A DNA stretch of 64,000 bases from Panopea generosa. Its lineage: Eukaryota > Mollusca > Bivalvia > Adapedonta > Hiatellidae. The position numbers and the translations under genes are program-made. Below are positions 1 to 12,599 of this stretch, in pieces. Each line of letters starts with the position of its first letter. Position 1 is the first letter of the stretch. The notes below the pieces were generated by a model that saw only the letters and a list, made by a program, of their open reading frames with translations, was not told the DNA's origin and searched no databases. The stretch is from positions 24,953,184 to 25,017,183 of the forward strand of contig CM055896.1 in assembly GCA_029582155.1 (NCBI GenBank), given 5' to 3'.

Positions 1-1278
1 TATTTTCAAACTTTTGTCCTTCGGGAAGTGGCAAAAATCAAAACATGGATTTTGAATGTCACATCTACATCAATAAATCACATCATTTTCTCTTAGATTT
101 AGTAAAGTAGTACGCACCCCAAGGGTCAAACTGTGAGACCCAGGGGCATGAAATTCATAATTTTCATGATGGATGAGGGGAAGGACTCTATAATAATAAG
201 CATTAACTGTCATGTCGGCATCAACAAATCACACTTAACACCATTCAAATGAGTCTTTTCAGTCATTAGAAATTATGGTATGGTCATTTTGTCTTATATA
301 AATTTAGTAAAATAGATCCCACCCTAGGGTTAAACTTTTAGACCTAGGGACATGAAATTCACAATTTTTATAAAGGACTAATAGATATTAATAATCATGC
401 ACACCACTTGTTTCTGAGTGCTTCTTATAATAATAAGATTTTCAAGATTTACCTTGAATTTGACTGTTTTTACCTCCACCCTAAGATCTCATGGGGATGA
501 GGACATGAATTCACATAGGTATTAACTGTCATGTCAGCAACAACAAATCACACCAAAAAACATTCACATAAGTCTATTCAGTCATAAGAAATAACTTTTT
601 TTATCGATTTCTCTTATATAGATTTAGTAAAAAAAGGCCCCACTCCCAGGGCCAAACAGGATTCACAATTTTTATAAAGGACCCATATGCGTCCATAATC
701 ATGCTCACCGTTTGTTTCCCAGTGCTTTTGATAGTAAGAAGAAGATTTTTTAAAGTTTACCTTGAATTTGACTGTTTTGGTCCTGCCCCCAAGGCCCCAA
801 CCCTAGGGGGTGGGGACCATGCAATTCACAATTTTGATTCACCAAAGATGTATACAACATTTCATTAAGATTGAATTAAACTTTAAAAAAAAAGAAAAAT
901 GATTAAATTCTATGTAAAATTTTGACCCCTTAGGGCAGGCAAATTTTTCCTCCATGGTCATGGTTTTGAACAAATTTGAGAGAGGACCACAAACTGACCA
1001 TATTTGTCAAACATTTAAGCTCAAAGCCTTGTACTACAAACTTTAACCTGCTAAAAACAAAATTTCTAAGTGTAAAAGGGAGATAATTTGCCAAAATGCA
1101 ATCGAGAGTTATGGTTCTTATCTCTGTGCATTCCGTTGATGATGCTGAACACACATGTGAAGTTTCATTCATAGCCAGTCAGTGGTTGCATAGATATCTT
1201 ACCTGATAAAAAAATGAAAAACCAACGCCGATGCCAGGGCGAGTACAATAGCCCCCCTTTTCTACAAATAGTCGAGCT
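1..1278 (+). mobile_element. 3' part of a repeat element ending in GAGCT
   Basis: This stretch is made of degenerate tandem blocks; the phrase ACCTTGAATTTGACTGTTTT recurs near 450 and 760. It ends with 'agggcgagtacaatagcc' near 1237, then a spacer and GTCGAGCT followed by AAAAAT. The same ending occurs at 61840-61844, so it marks a real element terminus. The left end lies outside the window. The short open frames here follow the repeat and are not genes. Confidence 0.6.
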
Positions 1279-1312
1279 AAAAATGAATAGTACCAATGAT
1301 AAACATTTCGTC

Positions 1313-1608
1313 TCAAATATCAAAAAAAATTTTTAAAAATACTGAAGTAACAAAACCTGTCAGACACCATTTAAAATGAGATATAATTCTCACAGCATTA
1401 GATACTATTTGTGTGGCCCTGTCCTTCGCTATTTGGTCATTTGGATTACTAGTTCCTTCATTCCACCACATGACAAAGCAGCCATTAGGATCGCTGTCAT
1501 CAACAACTTTCCATGAATAATCCCACACCTGCTCACAGAAGGTTGAAGCATTTTTGAACGTGTCTGTGAATGTATGGCACTTTGAACCAGATGGACAGGC
1601 AGGTGTTC
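1313..1608 (-). CDS. FOLR: Folate receptor-like gene, coding exon 4 (last)
   Basis: This is the C-terminal exon of a folate-receptor family protein, which binds folates at the cell surface or in extracellular fluid. The acceptor is CTAAACAG at 1609-1616 (minus strand). The first two bases complete a glycine codon begun in exon 3 (phase 1). The peptide begins GTPACPSGSKCHTFTDTF and continues through EQVWDYSWKV, GCFVMWW and NPNDQIA. These match the folate receptor pattern (C-x5-C, a Trp-rich segment, C-x-Q-M-W-F and GNPNE). It carries four of the family's sixteen cysteines and a potential N-glycosylation site (NAS). The frame runs to a TGA at 1313-1315 after a moderately hydrophobic tail (CLTGFVTSVFLKIFF), which could be a weak GPI signal. 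A GT at 1355-1356 could instead be a donor, in which case the true C-terminus lies outside the window. I saw no polyadenylation signal close downstream. Confidence 0.85.
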
Positions 1609-1617
1609 CTGTTTAGA

Positions 1618-3170
1618 GAAAAGGAATGGTAAGGAATTACATGATAAATGTGTAGGATTTACTACAGGTATATTAATGATATGGAATTACATGATAAATA
1701 TGCAGGATTTAATACAGTCGGGTATATCGATGATAAGGAATAACATAATAAATATGCAGGATTTAGTACAGGAAAATTAATGATAAGGAAATACATGATC
1801 AATATGCAGGATTAAGTAAAGGTATATCAATGATAAGGAATTACATGATAAATATACAGGATTTATGATAAGGAATTACATGATAAATATGCAGGATTTA
1901 GTTCAGGTATATCAATAATAAGGAATTACATGATAAATATGCAGGATTAAGTAAAGGTATATCAATGATAAGAAATTACATGATAAATATACAGGATTTA
2001 TGATAAGGAATTCCATGATAAATATGCAAAATTTAGTACAGGTAAATCAATGATAAGGAATTCCATGATAAATATGCAGGATTAAGTACAGATATATCAA
2101 TGATAAGGAATTACATGATAAATATACAGGATTTATGATAAGGAATTACATGATAAATATGCAGGATTTAGTTCAGGTATATATGAATGATAAGGAATTA
2201 CATGATAAATAAGCAGAATTTATGATAAGGAATTACATGATAAATATGCAGGATTTAGTTCAGGTATATCAATGATAAGGAATTACATGATAAATATGCA
2301 GGATTTAATACAGGTATATTAATGATAAGGAATTACATAATAAATATGCAGGATTTAATACAGGTATATTAATGATAAGGAATTACATGATAAATATGCA
2401 GGATTTAGTACAGGTATATCAATGATGAGGAATTACATGATCAATATGCAGGATTTAGTACAGGTATATCAATGACTAAGGAATTCCATGATCAATATGC
2501 AGGATTTAGTACAGGTATATCAATGATATGGAATTACATGATTTAGTACAGGTATATTAATGATAAGGAATTACATGATAAACATGCAGGATTTAGTTCA
2601 GGTATATCAATGATAAGGAATTATATGATCAATTACAGGATTTAGTACAGGTATATTAATGATAAGGAATTACATGATCAATATGCAGGATTAGGTATAT
2701 CAATGATAAGGAATTACATGATAAATATGCAGGATTTAGTACAGGTATATTAATGATAAGGTATTACATGATAAATATGCAGGATTTAGTACAGGCATAT
2801 CAATAATAAGGAATTACATGATAAATATGCAGGATTTAGTACAGGTATACCAATGATAGGAAATTACATGATAAATATGCAGGATTTAGTACAGGAAAAT
2901 TAATGATAAGGAATTACATGATAAATATGCAGGATTAAGTACAGGTATATCAATGATAAGAAATTACATGATAAACATACAGGATTTATGATAAGGTATT
3001 CCATGATAAATATGCAAAATTTAGTACAGGTAAATCAATGATAAGGAATTCCATGATAAATATGCAGGATTTAGTACAGGTATATCAATAATAAGGAATT
3101 ACATGATAAATATACAGGATTTATGATAAGGAATTACATGATAAATATGCAGGATTTAGTTCAGGTATAT
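1618..3170. repeat. 50-bp minisatellite, first block
   Basis: About 31 head-to-tail units have a consensus beginning AATGATAAGGAATTACATGA, followed by TAAATATGCAGGATTTAGTA and CAGGTATATC. The unit length of 50 is read directly from perfect neighbouring units in the second block (for example starts at 5111 and 5161). Shorter units lacking 'gtacaggtatatc' recur. The array starts within about 10-25 bases of the acceptor of folate receptor exon 4. It contains no gene. Confidence 0.95.
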
Positions 3171-4890
3171 CAACTAGACCTATCACTGTAGTGATGAATA
3201 CCCCCGAACGCCGCCATGACAGAAAATGGTTAACCATTGTATGAAGTTTTATTAAATTATATCCAATAGTTTTTAAGTTATGCTCCAGACAAAAGAAATT
3301 CTTAATAAAAGAGAATGTTATGGATTGAGTTGTTTGTATTGTTAATTTTTTTATGGTTTTGTTAAAATTAAAAACGGTCTTTTTAATTATTGTTCAGTGT
3401 ACAAGCTTTCATGGCAATCAATAAATGTTATACTTTTTCGAGTTCTGTTGAGGGACAACAATTTTATGGATAAGAAACAATCAAGAGCACTAGGAATACA
3501 ATATCGAACCTGCTTTGCTCGAACTCCATGTATTCATCAACTTGGTTCTTTCATGAACTTTATTAAACTGTTATCACTGATGGCTTTAAAAGGACTTTAA
3601 AAGTACTGCACCAGACAAGGGAAATATATCAAAGGGCAATAACTCTGTAATTAGCAAGAATAGAGTTATGTTTCTTGTACATTGCACTTCCTGTCATTAT
3701 ATTCTACCATTGTATGAAGTTTGATGAAATTCCATCCAGTACTTTAAAAGTAATGCTCCGGACAAGGGAAATATATCAAAGGGCAATAACTCTGTAATAA
3801 GCAAGAATAAAGTTATGTTTCCTGTACATTGCACTTCCTGTCCGTATATTGTACCATTGTATGAAGTTTGATGAAATCCCATCCAGTACTTTAAAAGTAA
3901 TGCTCCGGACAAGGGAAATATATCAAAGGGCAATAACTCTGTAATTAGCAAGAATAGAGTTATGTTTCTTGTACACTGCACTTCCTTTCATTATATTCTA
4001 CCATTGTATGAAGCTTGATGAAATTCCATCAGGTACTTTTCAAGTTATGCTCCGGACAAGAAAAAATATCAAAGGGCAATAACTCTGTAATTAGCAATAA
4101 TAGAGTTATGTTTCTTGTACACTGCACTTCCTCTCATTATATTTTACGATTGTATGAAGTTTGATGAAATTCCATCCAGTACTTTAAAAGTAATGCTCCG
4201 GACAAGGGAAATATATCAAAGGGCAATAACTCTGTAATTAGCAAGAATAGAGTTATGTTTCTTGTACACTGTACTTCCTGTCATTATATTCTACCATTGT
4301 ATGAAGTTTGATGAAATTCCATCCAGTACTTTAAAAGTTATGCTCCGGACAAGGGAAATATATCAAAGGGCAATAACTCTGTAATTAGCAAGAATAGAGT
4401 TATGTTTCCTGTACACTTCACTTCCTCTCATTATATTGTACCATTGTATGAAGCTTGATGAAATTCCATCCGGTACTTTTCAAGTTATGCTCCGAACAAG
4501 AAAAAATATCAAAGGGAAATATATCAAAGGGCAATAACTCTGTAATTAGCAAGAATAGAGTTATGTTTCCTGTACACTGCACTTCCTCTCATTATATTTT
4601 ACCATTGTATGAAGCTTGATGAAATTCCATCCGGTACTTTTCAAGTTATGCTCCGGACAAGAAAAAATATCAATGGGCAATAACTCTGTAATTAGCAAGA
4701 ATAGAGTTATGTTTTTTGTACACTGCACTTCCTCTCATTATATTCTACCATTGTATGACGTTTGATGAAATTCCATCCAGTACTTTTCAAGTTATGCTCC
4801 GGACAAGGAAAATTGCGGACAGACCGACCGACAGACCGACCTCAGGGTGACTCCAGTATACCCCCTCAAAACTTCGTTTGTCGGGGGTAT
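3171..4890 (+). mobile_element. Element with ~170-bp tandem core, inserted in the minisatellite
   Basis: The 50-bp array stops at 'ggtatatcaa' and resumes at 4891 with 'aatgataagg', so this 1.7-kb block is an insertion. Near the left end is a hairpin (TATCACTGTAGTGATG) followed by AATACCCCCGA. The right end is a hairpin with ATACCCCC pairing to GGGGGTAT (about 4857-4890). The core (3640-4800) holds about seven units of roughly 170 bp with the phrase 'gggcaataactctgtaatta'. It is followed by a GACAGACCGACC-type tract. There is no transposase and no evident target duplication, so it looks non-autonomous. The frames at 3697-3981 and 4762-4993 are repeat translations. Confidence 0.8.
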
Positions 4891-7800
4891 AATGATAAGG
4901 AATTACATGATAAATATGCAGGATTAAGTACAGGTATATCAATGATAAGAAATAACATGATAAATATACAGAATTTATGATAAGGAATAACATGATAAAT
5001 ATGCAGGATTAAGTACAGGTATATCAATGATAAGAAATAACATGATAAATATACAGAATTTATGATAAGGAATTACATGATAAATATGCAGGATTTAGTT
5101 CAGGTATATCAATGATAAGGAATTACATGATAAATATGCAGGATTTAGTACAGGTATATTAATGATAAGGAATTACATGATAAATATGCAGGATTTAGTA
5201 CAGGTATATCAATGATAAGGAATTACATGATCAATATGCAGGATTTAGTACAGGTATATCAATGACAAGGAATTCCATGATCAATATGCAGGATTTAGTA
5301 CAGGTATATCAATGATATGGAATTACATGATTTAGTACAGGTATAACAATGATAAGGAATTACACGATAAATATGCAGGATTTAGTTCAGGTATATTAAT
5401 GATAAGGAATTACATGATAAATATGCAGGATTAGGTATATCAATGATAAGGAATTACATAATAAATATGCAGGATTTAGTACAGGTATATAAATGATAAG
5501 GTATTTCATGATAAATATGCAGGATTTAGTACAGGCATATCAAGAATAAGAAATAACATAATAAATATGCAGGCTTTAGTACAGGTATATCAATGATAGG
5601 AAATTACATGATAAATATGCAGGATTTAGTACAGGTATATCAATAATAAGTAATTACATGATAAATATGCAGGATTTAGTACAGGCATATCAAGAATAAG
5701 GAATTACATGATAAATATGCACGATTTAGTACAGGCATATCAAGAATAAGGAATTACATGATAAATATGCAGGATTTAGTACAGGTATATTAATGATAAG
5801 GAATTACATGATAAATATGCAAGATTTAGAACAGGCATATCAAGAAAAAGGAATTACATGATAAATATGCAGGATTTAGTACAGGCATATCAAGAATAAG
5901 GAATTCCATAATAAATATGCAGGATTTAGTACAGGTATATTAATGATAAGGAATTACATGATAAATATGCAGGATTTAGTACAGGCATATCAAGAATAAG
6001 GAATTAAATGATAAATATGCAGGATTTAGTACAGGTATATCAATGACAGGGAATTACATTATAAATATGCAGGATTTAGTACAGGCATATCAAGAATAAG
6101 GAATTACATGATAAATATGCAGGATTAAGTACAGGTATATCAATGATAAGAAATAACATGATAAATATACAGAATTTATGATAAGGAATTACATGATAAA
6201 TATGCAGGATTTACTTCAGGTATATCAATGATAAGGAATTACATGATAAATATGCAGGATTTAGTACAGGTATATCAATGATAAGGAATTACATGATAAA
6301 TATGCAGGATTTAGTACAGGTATATCAATGATAAGGAATTACATGATCAATATGCAGGATTTAGTACAGGTATATCAATGACAAGGAATTCCATGATCAA
6401 TATGCAGGATTTAGTACAGGTATATCAATGATATGGAATTACATGATTTAGTACAGGTATAATAATGATAAGGAATTACATAATAAATATGCAGGATTTA
6501 GTTCAAGTATATCAATGATAAGGAATTACATGATCAATTGCAAGATTTAGTACAGGTATATTAATGATAAAGAATGACATGATCAATATGCAGGATTAGG
6601 TATATCAATGATAAGGAATTACATGATAAATATGCAGGTTTTAGTACAGGTATATTAATGATAAGGTATTTCATGATAAATATGCAGGATTTAGTACAGG
6701 CATATCAAGAATAAGGAATTACATGATAAATATGCAGGATTTACGACAGGTATATTAATGATAAGGAATTACATGATAAATATGCAGGATTTAGAACAGG
6801 CATATCAAGAAAAAGGAATTACATGATAAATATGCAGGATTTAGTACAGGCATATCAAGAATAAGGAATTCCATAATAAATATGCAGGATTTAGTACAGG
6901 TATATTAATGATAAGGAATTACATGATAAATATGCAGGATTTAGTACAGGTATATCAATGATAGGGAATTACATTATAAATATGCAGGATTTAGTACAGG
7001 CATATCAAGAATAAGGAATTACATGATAAATATGCAGGATTAAGTACAGGTATATCAATGATAAGAAATAACATGATAAATATACAGAATTTATGATAAG
7101 GAATTACATGATAAATATGCAGGATTTAGTTCAGGTATATCAATGATAAGGAATTACATGATAAATATGCAGGATTTAGTACAGGTATATCAATGATAAG
7201 GAATTACATGATCAATATGCAGGATTTAGTACAGGTATATCAATGATAAGGAATTCCATGATCAATATGCAGGATTTAGTACAGGTATATCAATGAAATG
7301 GAATTACATGATTTAGTACAGGTATAATAATGATAAGGAATTACATGATAAATATGCAGGATTTAGTACAGGTATATCAATGATAGGGAATTACATTATA
7401 AATATGCAGGATTTAGTACAGGCATATCAAGAATAAGGAATTACATGATAAATATGCAGGATTTAGTACAGGTATATTAATGATAAGGAATTACATGATA
7501 AATATGCAGGATTTAGTACAGGCATATCAATAATAAGGAATTGCATGATAAATATGCAGGATTTAGTACAGGCATATCAAGAATAAGGAATTCCATGATA
7601 AATATGCAGGATTTAGTACAGGCTTATCAAGAATAAGGAATTACATGATAAATATGCAGGATTTAGTTCAGGTATATTAATGATAAGATTTCATGATAAA
7701 TATGCAGGATTTAGTACAGGCATATCAAGAAAAAGGAATTACATAATAAATATGCAGGATTTAGTACAGGTATATCAATGATAAGGAATTACACGATAAA

Positions 7801-8720
7801 TATGCAGGATTTAGTACAGGCATATCAAGAATAAGGAATTACATGATAAATATGCAGGATTTAGTACAGGCATATCAAGAAAGAGAAATTACATAATAAA
7901 TATGCAGGATTTAGTTCAGGTATATTAATGATAAGGAATTATGTGATAAATATGCAGGATTTAGTACAGGCATATCAAGAAAAAGGAATTACATAATAAA
8001 TATGCAGGATTTAGTACAGGTATATCAATGATAAGTAATTACATGATAAATATGCAGGATTTAGTTCAGGTATATCAATGATAAGGAGTTCCATGATAAA
8101 CGTGCAGGATTTATGATAAGGAATTCCATGATAATATGCAGGATTTAGTACAGGTATATTAATGATAAGGAATTACATGATCAATATGCAGGATTTAGTA
8201 CAGGTATATCAATGATAAGGAATTACATGATCAATATGCAGGATTTAGTACAGGTATATCAACGATAAGGAATTACATGATCAATATGCAGGATTTAGTA
8301 CAGGTATATCAACGATAAGGAATTCCATGATAAATATGCAGGATTTAGTTCAGGTATATCAACGATAAGGAATTACATGATAAATATGCAGGATTTAGTT
8401 CAGGTATATCAATGATAAGGAATTACATGATAAATATGCAGGATTTAGTACAGGCATATCAAGAAAAAGGAATTACATGATAAATATGCAGGATTTAGTA
8501 CAGGTTTATCAATGATAAGGAATTACATGATCAATATGCAGGATTTAGTACAGGTATATCAATGATAAGGAATTACCGGTACATGATCAATATGCAAGAT
8601 TTAGTACAGGTATATTAATGATAAGGAATTACATGATTTAGTACAGGTATATTAATGATAAGGAATTACATGATCAATATGCAGGATTAATTCAGGTATA
8701 TCAATGATAAGGAATTACAC
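4891..8720. repeat. 50-bp minisatellite, second block
   Basis: About 77 further units continue the array interrupted at 3171. Variant units (GGCATATCAAGAATAAGG, or units with 'gatcaatatgcagg') form higher-order groups: the stretch near 5100-5330 recurs near 6200-6450 and again near 7120-7320. This suggests local duplication of multi-unit blocks. No coding sequence is seen. Confidence 0.95.
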
Positions 8721-9349
8721 AAAAAATACTGTGAAATCATTAATTTTCGTGACATACTTATTTTTCGCTGATTTTTTGGGGTGCCTAGACAAAGAAATCA
8801 AATGCTCACGAACTTAGTTTAAGCTATATGTAATGCTGTCAATATAAATTACCTCTGTTTTCATTTGCCTACATGCATCGCATTATTGTAAATAATCCAT
8901 CCTTTATTTATATATTTTCTATCGCCATATTGAATCAATATTTACATTAATGATTTTGTAAATAGTTTAAGATGTTTTAAATACTCATCTACGTTTATCC
9001 ACTCATAGACATTTATGTGTGTAGCGAGATGTGTTATAATTTACACTACTGCGTGTGTATTTCAATCAAATGACAGAGGTGCTAAAAATAGACCATTACC
9101 TTGTACCTTGTAGCAAAATGTTATCAAGTTGAAACTGTTTGAAACAATGTAACATATTTTTACACTAACATATTTTTACACTAAGAATAGTATGAGACGC
9201 CGAACGTGACTATATAGGCAAATCAATAAAAATATATACGTTGTGCAAACAAAATAATTATACGTTAAGCATACCGGTAAAAATATATATACGTTATGCA
9301 TACAGGTAAAAATATATATAAGTCTTTTTTAAATCCATCCATGTATGAT

Positions 9350-10513
9350 AAAGTGCGGACTGGACTTGAAATTTCAAACAGACTCAAAGTGTTGTCGAAC
9401 AAACTCAAAGTGTGACCTTTACCTTTGAGGTACAGGTCTGTGTTTTAGGAGCGACACATCGTCATGTCATCTTGATCAATTGAGCCAAGTTAAAGACAAA
9501 GTTACAGACCAGACACGAAAAATCAAACAAATTGAAAGTATGACCTTGACCACTGAGGAAAGTTTCTGGGTCTTACACACGACACTTCATCATGTCATTT
9601 TGATCAACTGAACCAAGTGTTTTTGAAATTTATCCATTAGTGACAAAGTGACAGACCTGACATAAAATCTCAAACAGACTGAAAGTGTCGTCAAATAAAG
9701 TTAAATAGTGACCTTGACCTTTGAAGTAGGAGTCTGAGTGTTACGCGTGATCATTTGTAGCAAGTATTTATAAATTTCATCAATGCATAACAAAGTTATA
9801 GGCCAGACACAAAATCTCACACAGACTCAAAGTGTTGTCAAACAAACTATTAAGTGTGACCTTGACCTTTGAGGTATGGGTGTGGGTCTTACGCGCGAAA
9901 TATTGTCATGTCATGCTGATGAAGTGAGCAAAGTGTTTTTGGAACTTTATCCATAGTTGACAAAGTAACAGACCGGACACGAAATCTCAAGCAGACTGAA
10001 AGTGTTGTCAAACAAAGTTAAATTGTGACCTTGACCTTTGAAGTAGGAGTCTGGGTGTTATGTGCAACACGTCATCATGTTATGTTGATCATTTGTAGCT
10101 AGTATTTATAAATCCATCTATGCATGACAAAGTTACAGGCCACAAAATCTCACACAGACTCAAAGTGTCGTCAAACAAACTGAAAGTGTTGTCAAACAAA
10201 GTTAAATTGTGACCTTGACCTTTGAAGTAGGAGTCTGGGTGTTATGTGCGACACGTCATCATGTTATGTTGATCATTTGTAGCTAGTATTTATAAATCCA
10301 TCTATGCATGACAAAGTTACAGGCTGGACACGAAATCTCTCACAGACTCAGTGTTGTCAAACAAACTCAAAGTTTGGCCTTGACCTTTGAGGTACAGGTG
10401 TGGGTCTTACAAAATCCATCTATACATGACAATGTTACAGGCCGAACATGAAATACCAGACGGAAGGATGGACAGTTGGATACCTATATGCCACCCCTTT
10501 GGGTAGGGGGCAT
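9350..10513 (+). mobile_element. Element with TGACCTTGACC tandem core (copy 0)
   Basis: Units of roughly 150-170 bp carry TGACCTTGACCTTTGA or close variants, together with the phrases 'gacaaagttacaggcc' and 'aaatctcacacagactcaaa'. The right end has 'tatgccacccctttgggtag' followed by GGGGGCATAAAAA, a terminal hairpin. The same family occurs near 47496, 50916 and 56275. The left terminus is not clear here. Confidence 0.7.
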
Positions 10514-10622
10514 AAAAAATGTAAAACATATATATAAGGATAGTATGTGCACATACAAACAAAACTAAAACACAAGTTTTTAGTGAAGTAATATCTTTTA
10601 TTTAGTGGTATATTTTATTTCA

Positions 10623-11643
10623 TTTTTAGCTCTACTGGCCAAAGGCCAGAAGTGCTTATGCGATGGCGCGTTGTCTGTCGTCCGTTGTCTGTCGTCCGTC
10701 GTCTGTCTAAGCCAATTAAACTGAAACTTCACATGCATGTTTCTGTTGCATAGGAAACTAAACAGAAGATTTTTTTTTTCGATCTGAAATTCAAGATGGC
10801 CACCGTTACTAAAAATAGTCCAAAACTTAAAAAATCTTCTTCTCATGAACGGCCCAACAGATTTTCAAAATGTTTATGTAGTAATGATGACCAACTATAG
10901 TATTGTTAGATTTGTTCAAATGGTGTCCCTAGGATTAAATATGACCCCGCCCCGAGGGTTCAATTAGGGGACAAATGTCATTATAATATTTTTTTTCTTT
11001 TTTTTTTTTAAATTGAAATGATTTGCCTATATCTTCACAGAAGCATTGTTATGTGAAGGAGGTTCAGATTTGTGAAAAATTAATGGGTTCCACTGTCTTA
11101 AGAGGTCAGGAGGGGCCCCAAAAGGGTAAAAATGGGGAATTACTAAAATCGTTTTCTTGAGAACCGGTATGTCAGATTTGTTCATATTTGGCATAAATAC
11201 TCCCTATGTGTAGGGGTTTGATTGCAGATAAGAGTTAAGGGGCTAAAATTTATAGGGGCCCTGTAAGGGGACTTAGAATTTTACATAGGGATACTATGGG
11301 AAAACAGAAAATTCTCTTTTTCTTTCATCCTTTCTGAAACCACTAGGCCAATTAAACTGAAACTTCACATGCATGTTTCTGTTGCATAGGAGACTATACA
11401 GAAGATATTTTTTTTTTTCCGATCTGAAATTCAAGATGGCCGCCGTTACTTAAAATAGTCCAAAACTTAAAAAATCTTCTTCTCATGAATGGCCCAACAG
11501 TTTTTCAAAATGTTTATGTAGTAATGATGACCAACTATAGTATTGTTAGATTTGTTCAAATGGTGTCCCTAGGGTTAAAAATGACCCCGCCTTGAGGGTT
11601 CATGAGTCAGTAGAGCGCCCTCAGGCCCTCTTGGGCCTCTTGT
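10623..11643 (-). mobile_element. Element family A, copy 1 (ACAAGAGGCCC...GAGCT)
   Basis: Read on the minus strand, it starts ACAAGAGGCCCAAGAGGGCC, a hairpin, and ends with a TGGCCTTTGGCCA hairpin followed by GTAGAGCT and AAAAAT. Inside are two tandem blocks about 640 bases apart, each with 'aagatggccaccgttac'-like text. Other copies are at 20500, 36287 and 42453. This one is internally shortened. It has no coding capacity, and the 10598-10846 frame is repeat text. Confidence 0.75.
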
Positions 11644-12052
11644 TTAATTACATTGTTTCTTTTTATGATCAAATATATGGTGATATAGGACAGGGTAAAT
11701 ATCTTCCCCCACCCTCACACCTCCCACCCCACCACCACTTCTCCTTTCCTCTCCTATTGTTTACATAATAATTAGTTTGTAATCGTATATAAGTATTAGG
11801 GTACTAATTGACATGTGTCAACTCTTAATTGGCACAGCTGGGTGTAATAAACCCTGAGGCGCAAATGTGTATTACAGCAGAGGTTAATAACTGGAACGCC
11901 ATATTATGCAATGTCGATTTAGCCAGATGCGGAGTGTAAAATTGATTTTTTTTTAAAATTGATTTTCAACGAATCTATGTCCCCACAAATATGTCTTTGA
12001 AGTGGAAACCACGAAATTTAAAACCCCCACTAAAATAAATGATTTCACAGTA

Positions 12053-12120
12053 TGCAGGATTTAGTACATCAATAGTATATCAATGATAAGGAATTACATG
12101 ATAAATATGCAGGATTTAGG
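12053..12120. repeat. Remnant of the 50-bp minisatellite
   Basis: The array resumes with TATGCAGGATTTAGTAC directly after the TA flank of the inserted element and runs for little more than one unit. It shows that the array originally extended through the insertion point at 8727. Confidence 0.85.
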
Positions 12121-12129
12121 ACTTTTTTA

Positions 12130-12205
12130 GCCAGGCCCAATTAGCACAGTCGGTAGTGTGTCTGACTATCAATCCGCAGTCGTATGTTTGACTGGAACGC
12201 AAATA
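12130..12205 (+). repeat. tRNA-like fragment (SINE head or tRNA pseudogene)
   Basis: 'TTAGCACAGTCGGTAGTGTG' resembles an A box and 'tatgtttgactgg' a degenerate B box at tRNA spacing. No good cloverleaf and no terminator are seen, so a decayed SINE head is more likely than a working tRNA. Confidence 0.4.
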
Positions 12206-12420
12206 TGCACAACAAGATTTCATACTGATCATCCAAGCAAAATTCATTGAAATGCAAATGTTGGTTCAAGAAAAGAATCATGAACTAGAATTTAATTCTG
12301 AAGGATGAATATTTTTCAGTAAAGGTATGTTATCAATTTTCCAGAAGCACATTGTTTTCTGTTTCATGCAATAATCACAAAATATACCATTGCTAGTAAA
12401 CAATTGGCTTGAGAACAAAC

Positions 12421-12559
12421 CTTTTGACCAATCAAAGCCTCTGGACCAGTTATCCACACATGTATAATCATCTTTACAGTCTTCCCACCATGCATCACAT
12501 TCTGTACGACATAAGGGTACATCAACAAACCGTTCTTTGCGTATCTTCATGCCATCAAC
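12421..12559 (-). CDS. FOLR: Folate receptor-like gene, coding exon 3
   Basis: This exon encodes the middle of the receptor, 46 codons plus one base. It has acceptor TTTAG before GTTGATGGC and donor GTTTGT after TCAAAAG. The peptide includes RKERFVDVPLCRTECDAWWE and then DCKDDYTCVDNWSRGFDWSK. It keeps the family hallmark R-K-E-R-x3-V-P-L-C-x3-C-x2-W-W-E-D-C-x5-Y-T-C-x2-N-W-x-x-G-x-x-W. Four of the sixteen conserved cysteines are here. In vertebrate folate receptors the WWEDC region forms part of the folate pocket, and its acidic residue contacts the pterin ring; the motif is intact here. The open frame extends past the donor to 12278, but that part has no family resemblance and is intron. Confidence 0.95.
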
Positions 12560-12599
12560 CTAAAGTATAGTTATCATATAGTACACATTAGTCATGATT

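Larger units (their letters stand above)
8727..12052. mobile_element. DNA transposon-like element with inverted ends and TA duplication
   Basis: The left end, CTGTGAAATCATT (8729-8741), is matched in inverse by AATGATTTCACAG (12038-12050). Both are flanked by TA (8727-8728 and 12051-12052). The minisatellite unit breaks at 'aattaca' and resumes at 'tatgcagg', which confirms insertion. Similarity continues inward, with TTTTCGTG on the left and TTTCGTGG in the right arm read inverted. TA duplication is typical of the Tc1/mariner group, but I see no transposase, so the class is inference. The interior carries two nested repeat elements (about 9350-10513 and 10623-11643). The rest, including 8760-9330 and 11650-12000, shows nothing recognisable. 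Confidence 0.75.

Noticed and set aside
3697..3981. 94-codon minus-strand frame with an internal protein repeat
   Set aside because: The protein repeat mirrors the 170-bp DNA repeat of the inserted element.
1618..8720. Possible CRISPR-like array of regularly spaced repeats
   Set aside because: The whole unit is repeated with no unique spacers, and the genome is clearly eukaryotic. It is a minisatellite.
12278..12420. Extension of folate receptor exon 3 along its open frame
   Set aside because: Family similarity stops exactly at the GTTTGT donor, and exon 4 continues the family pattern in the required phase.
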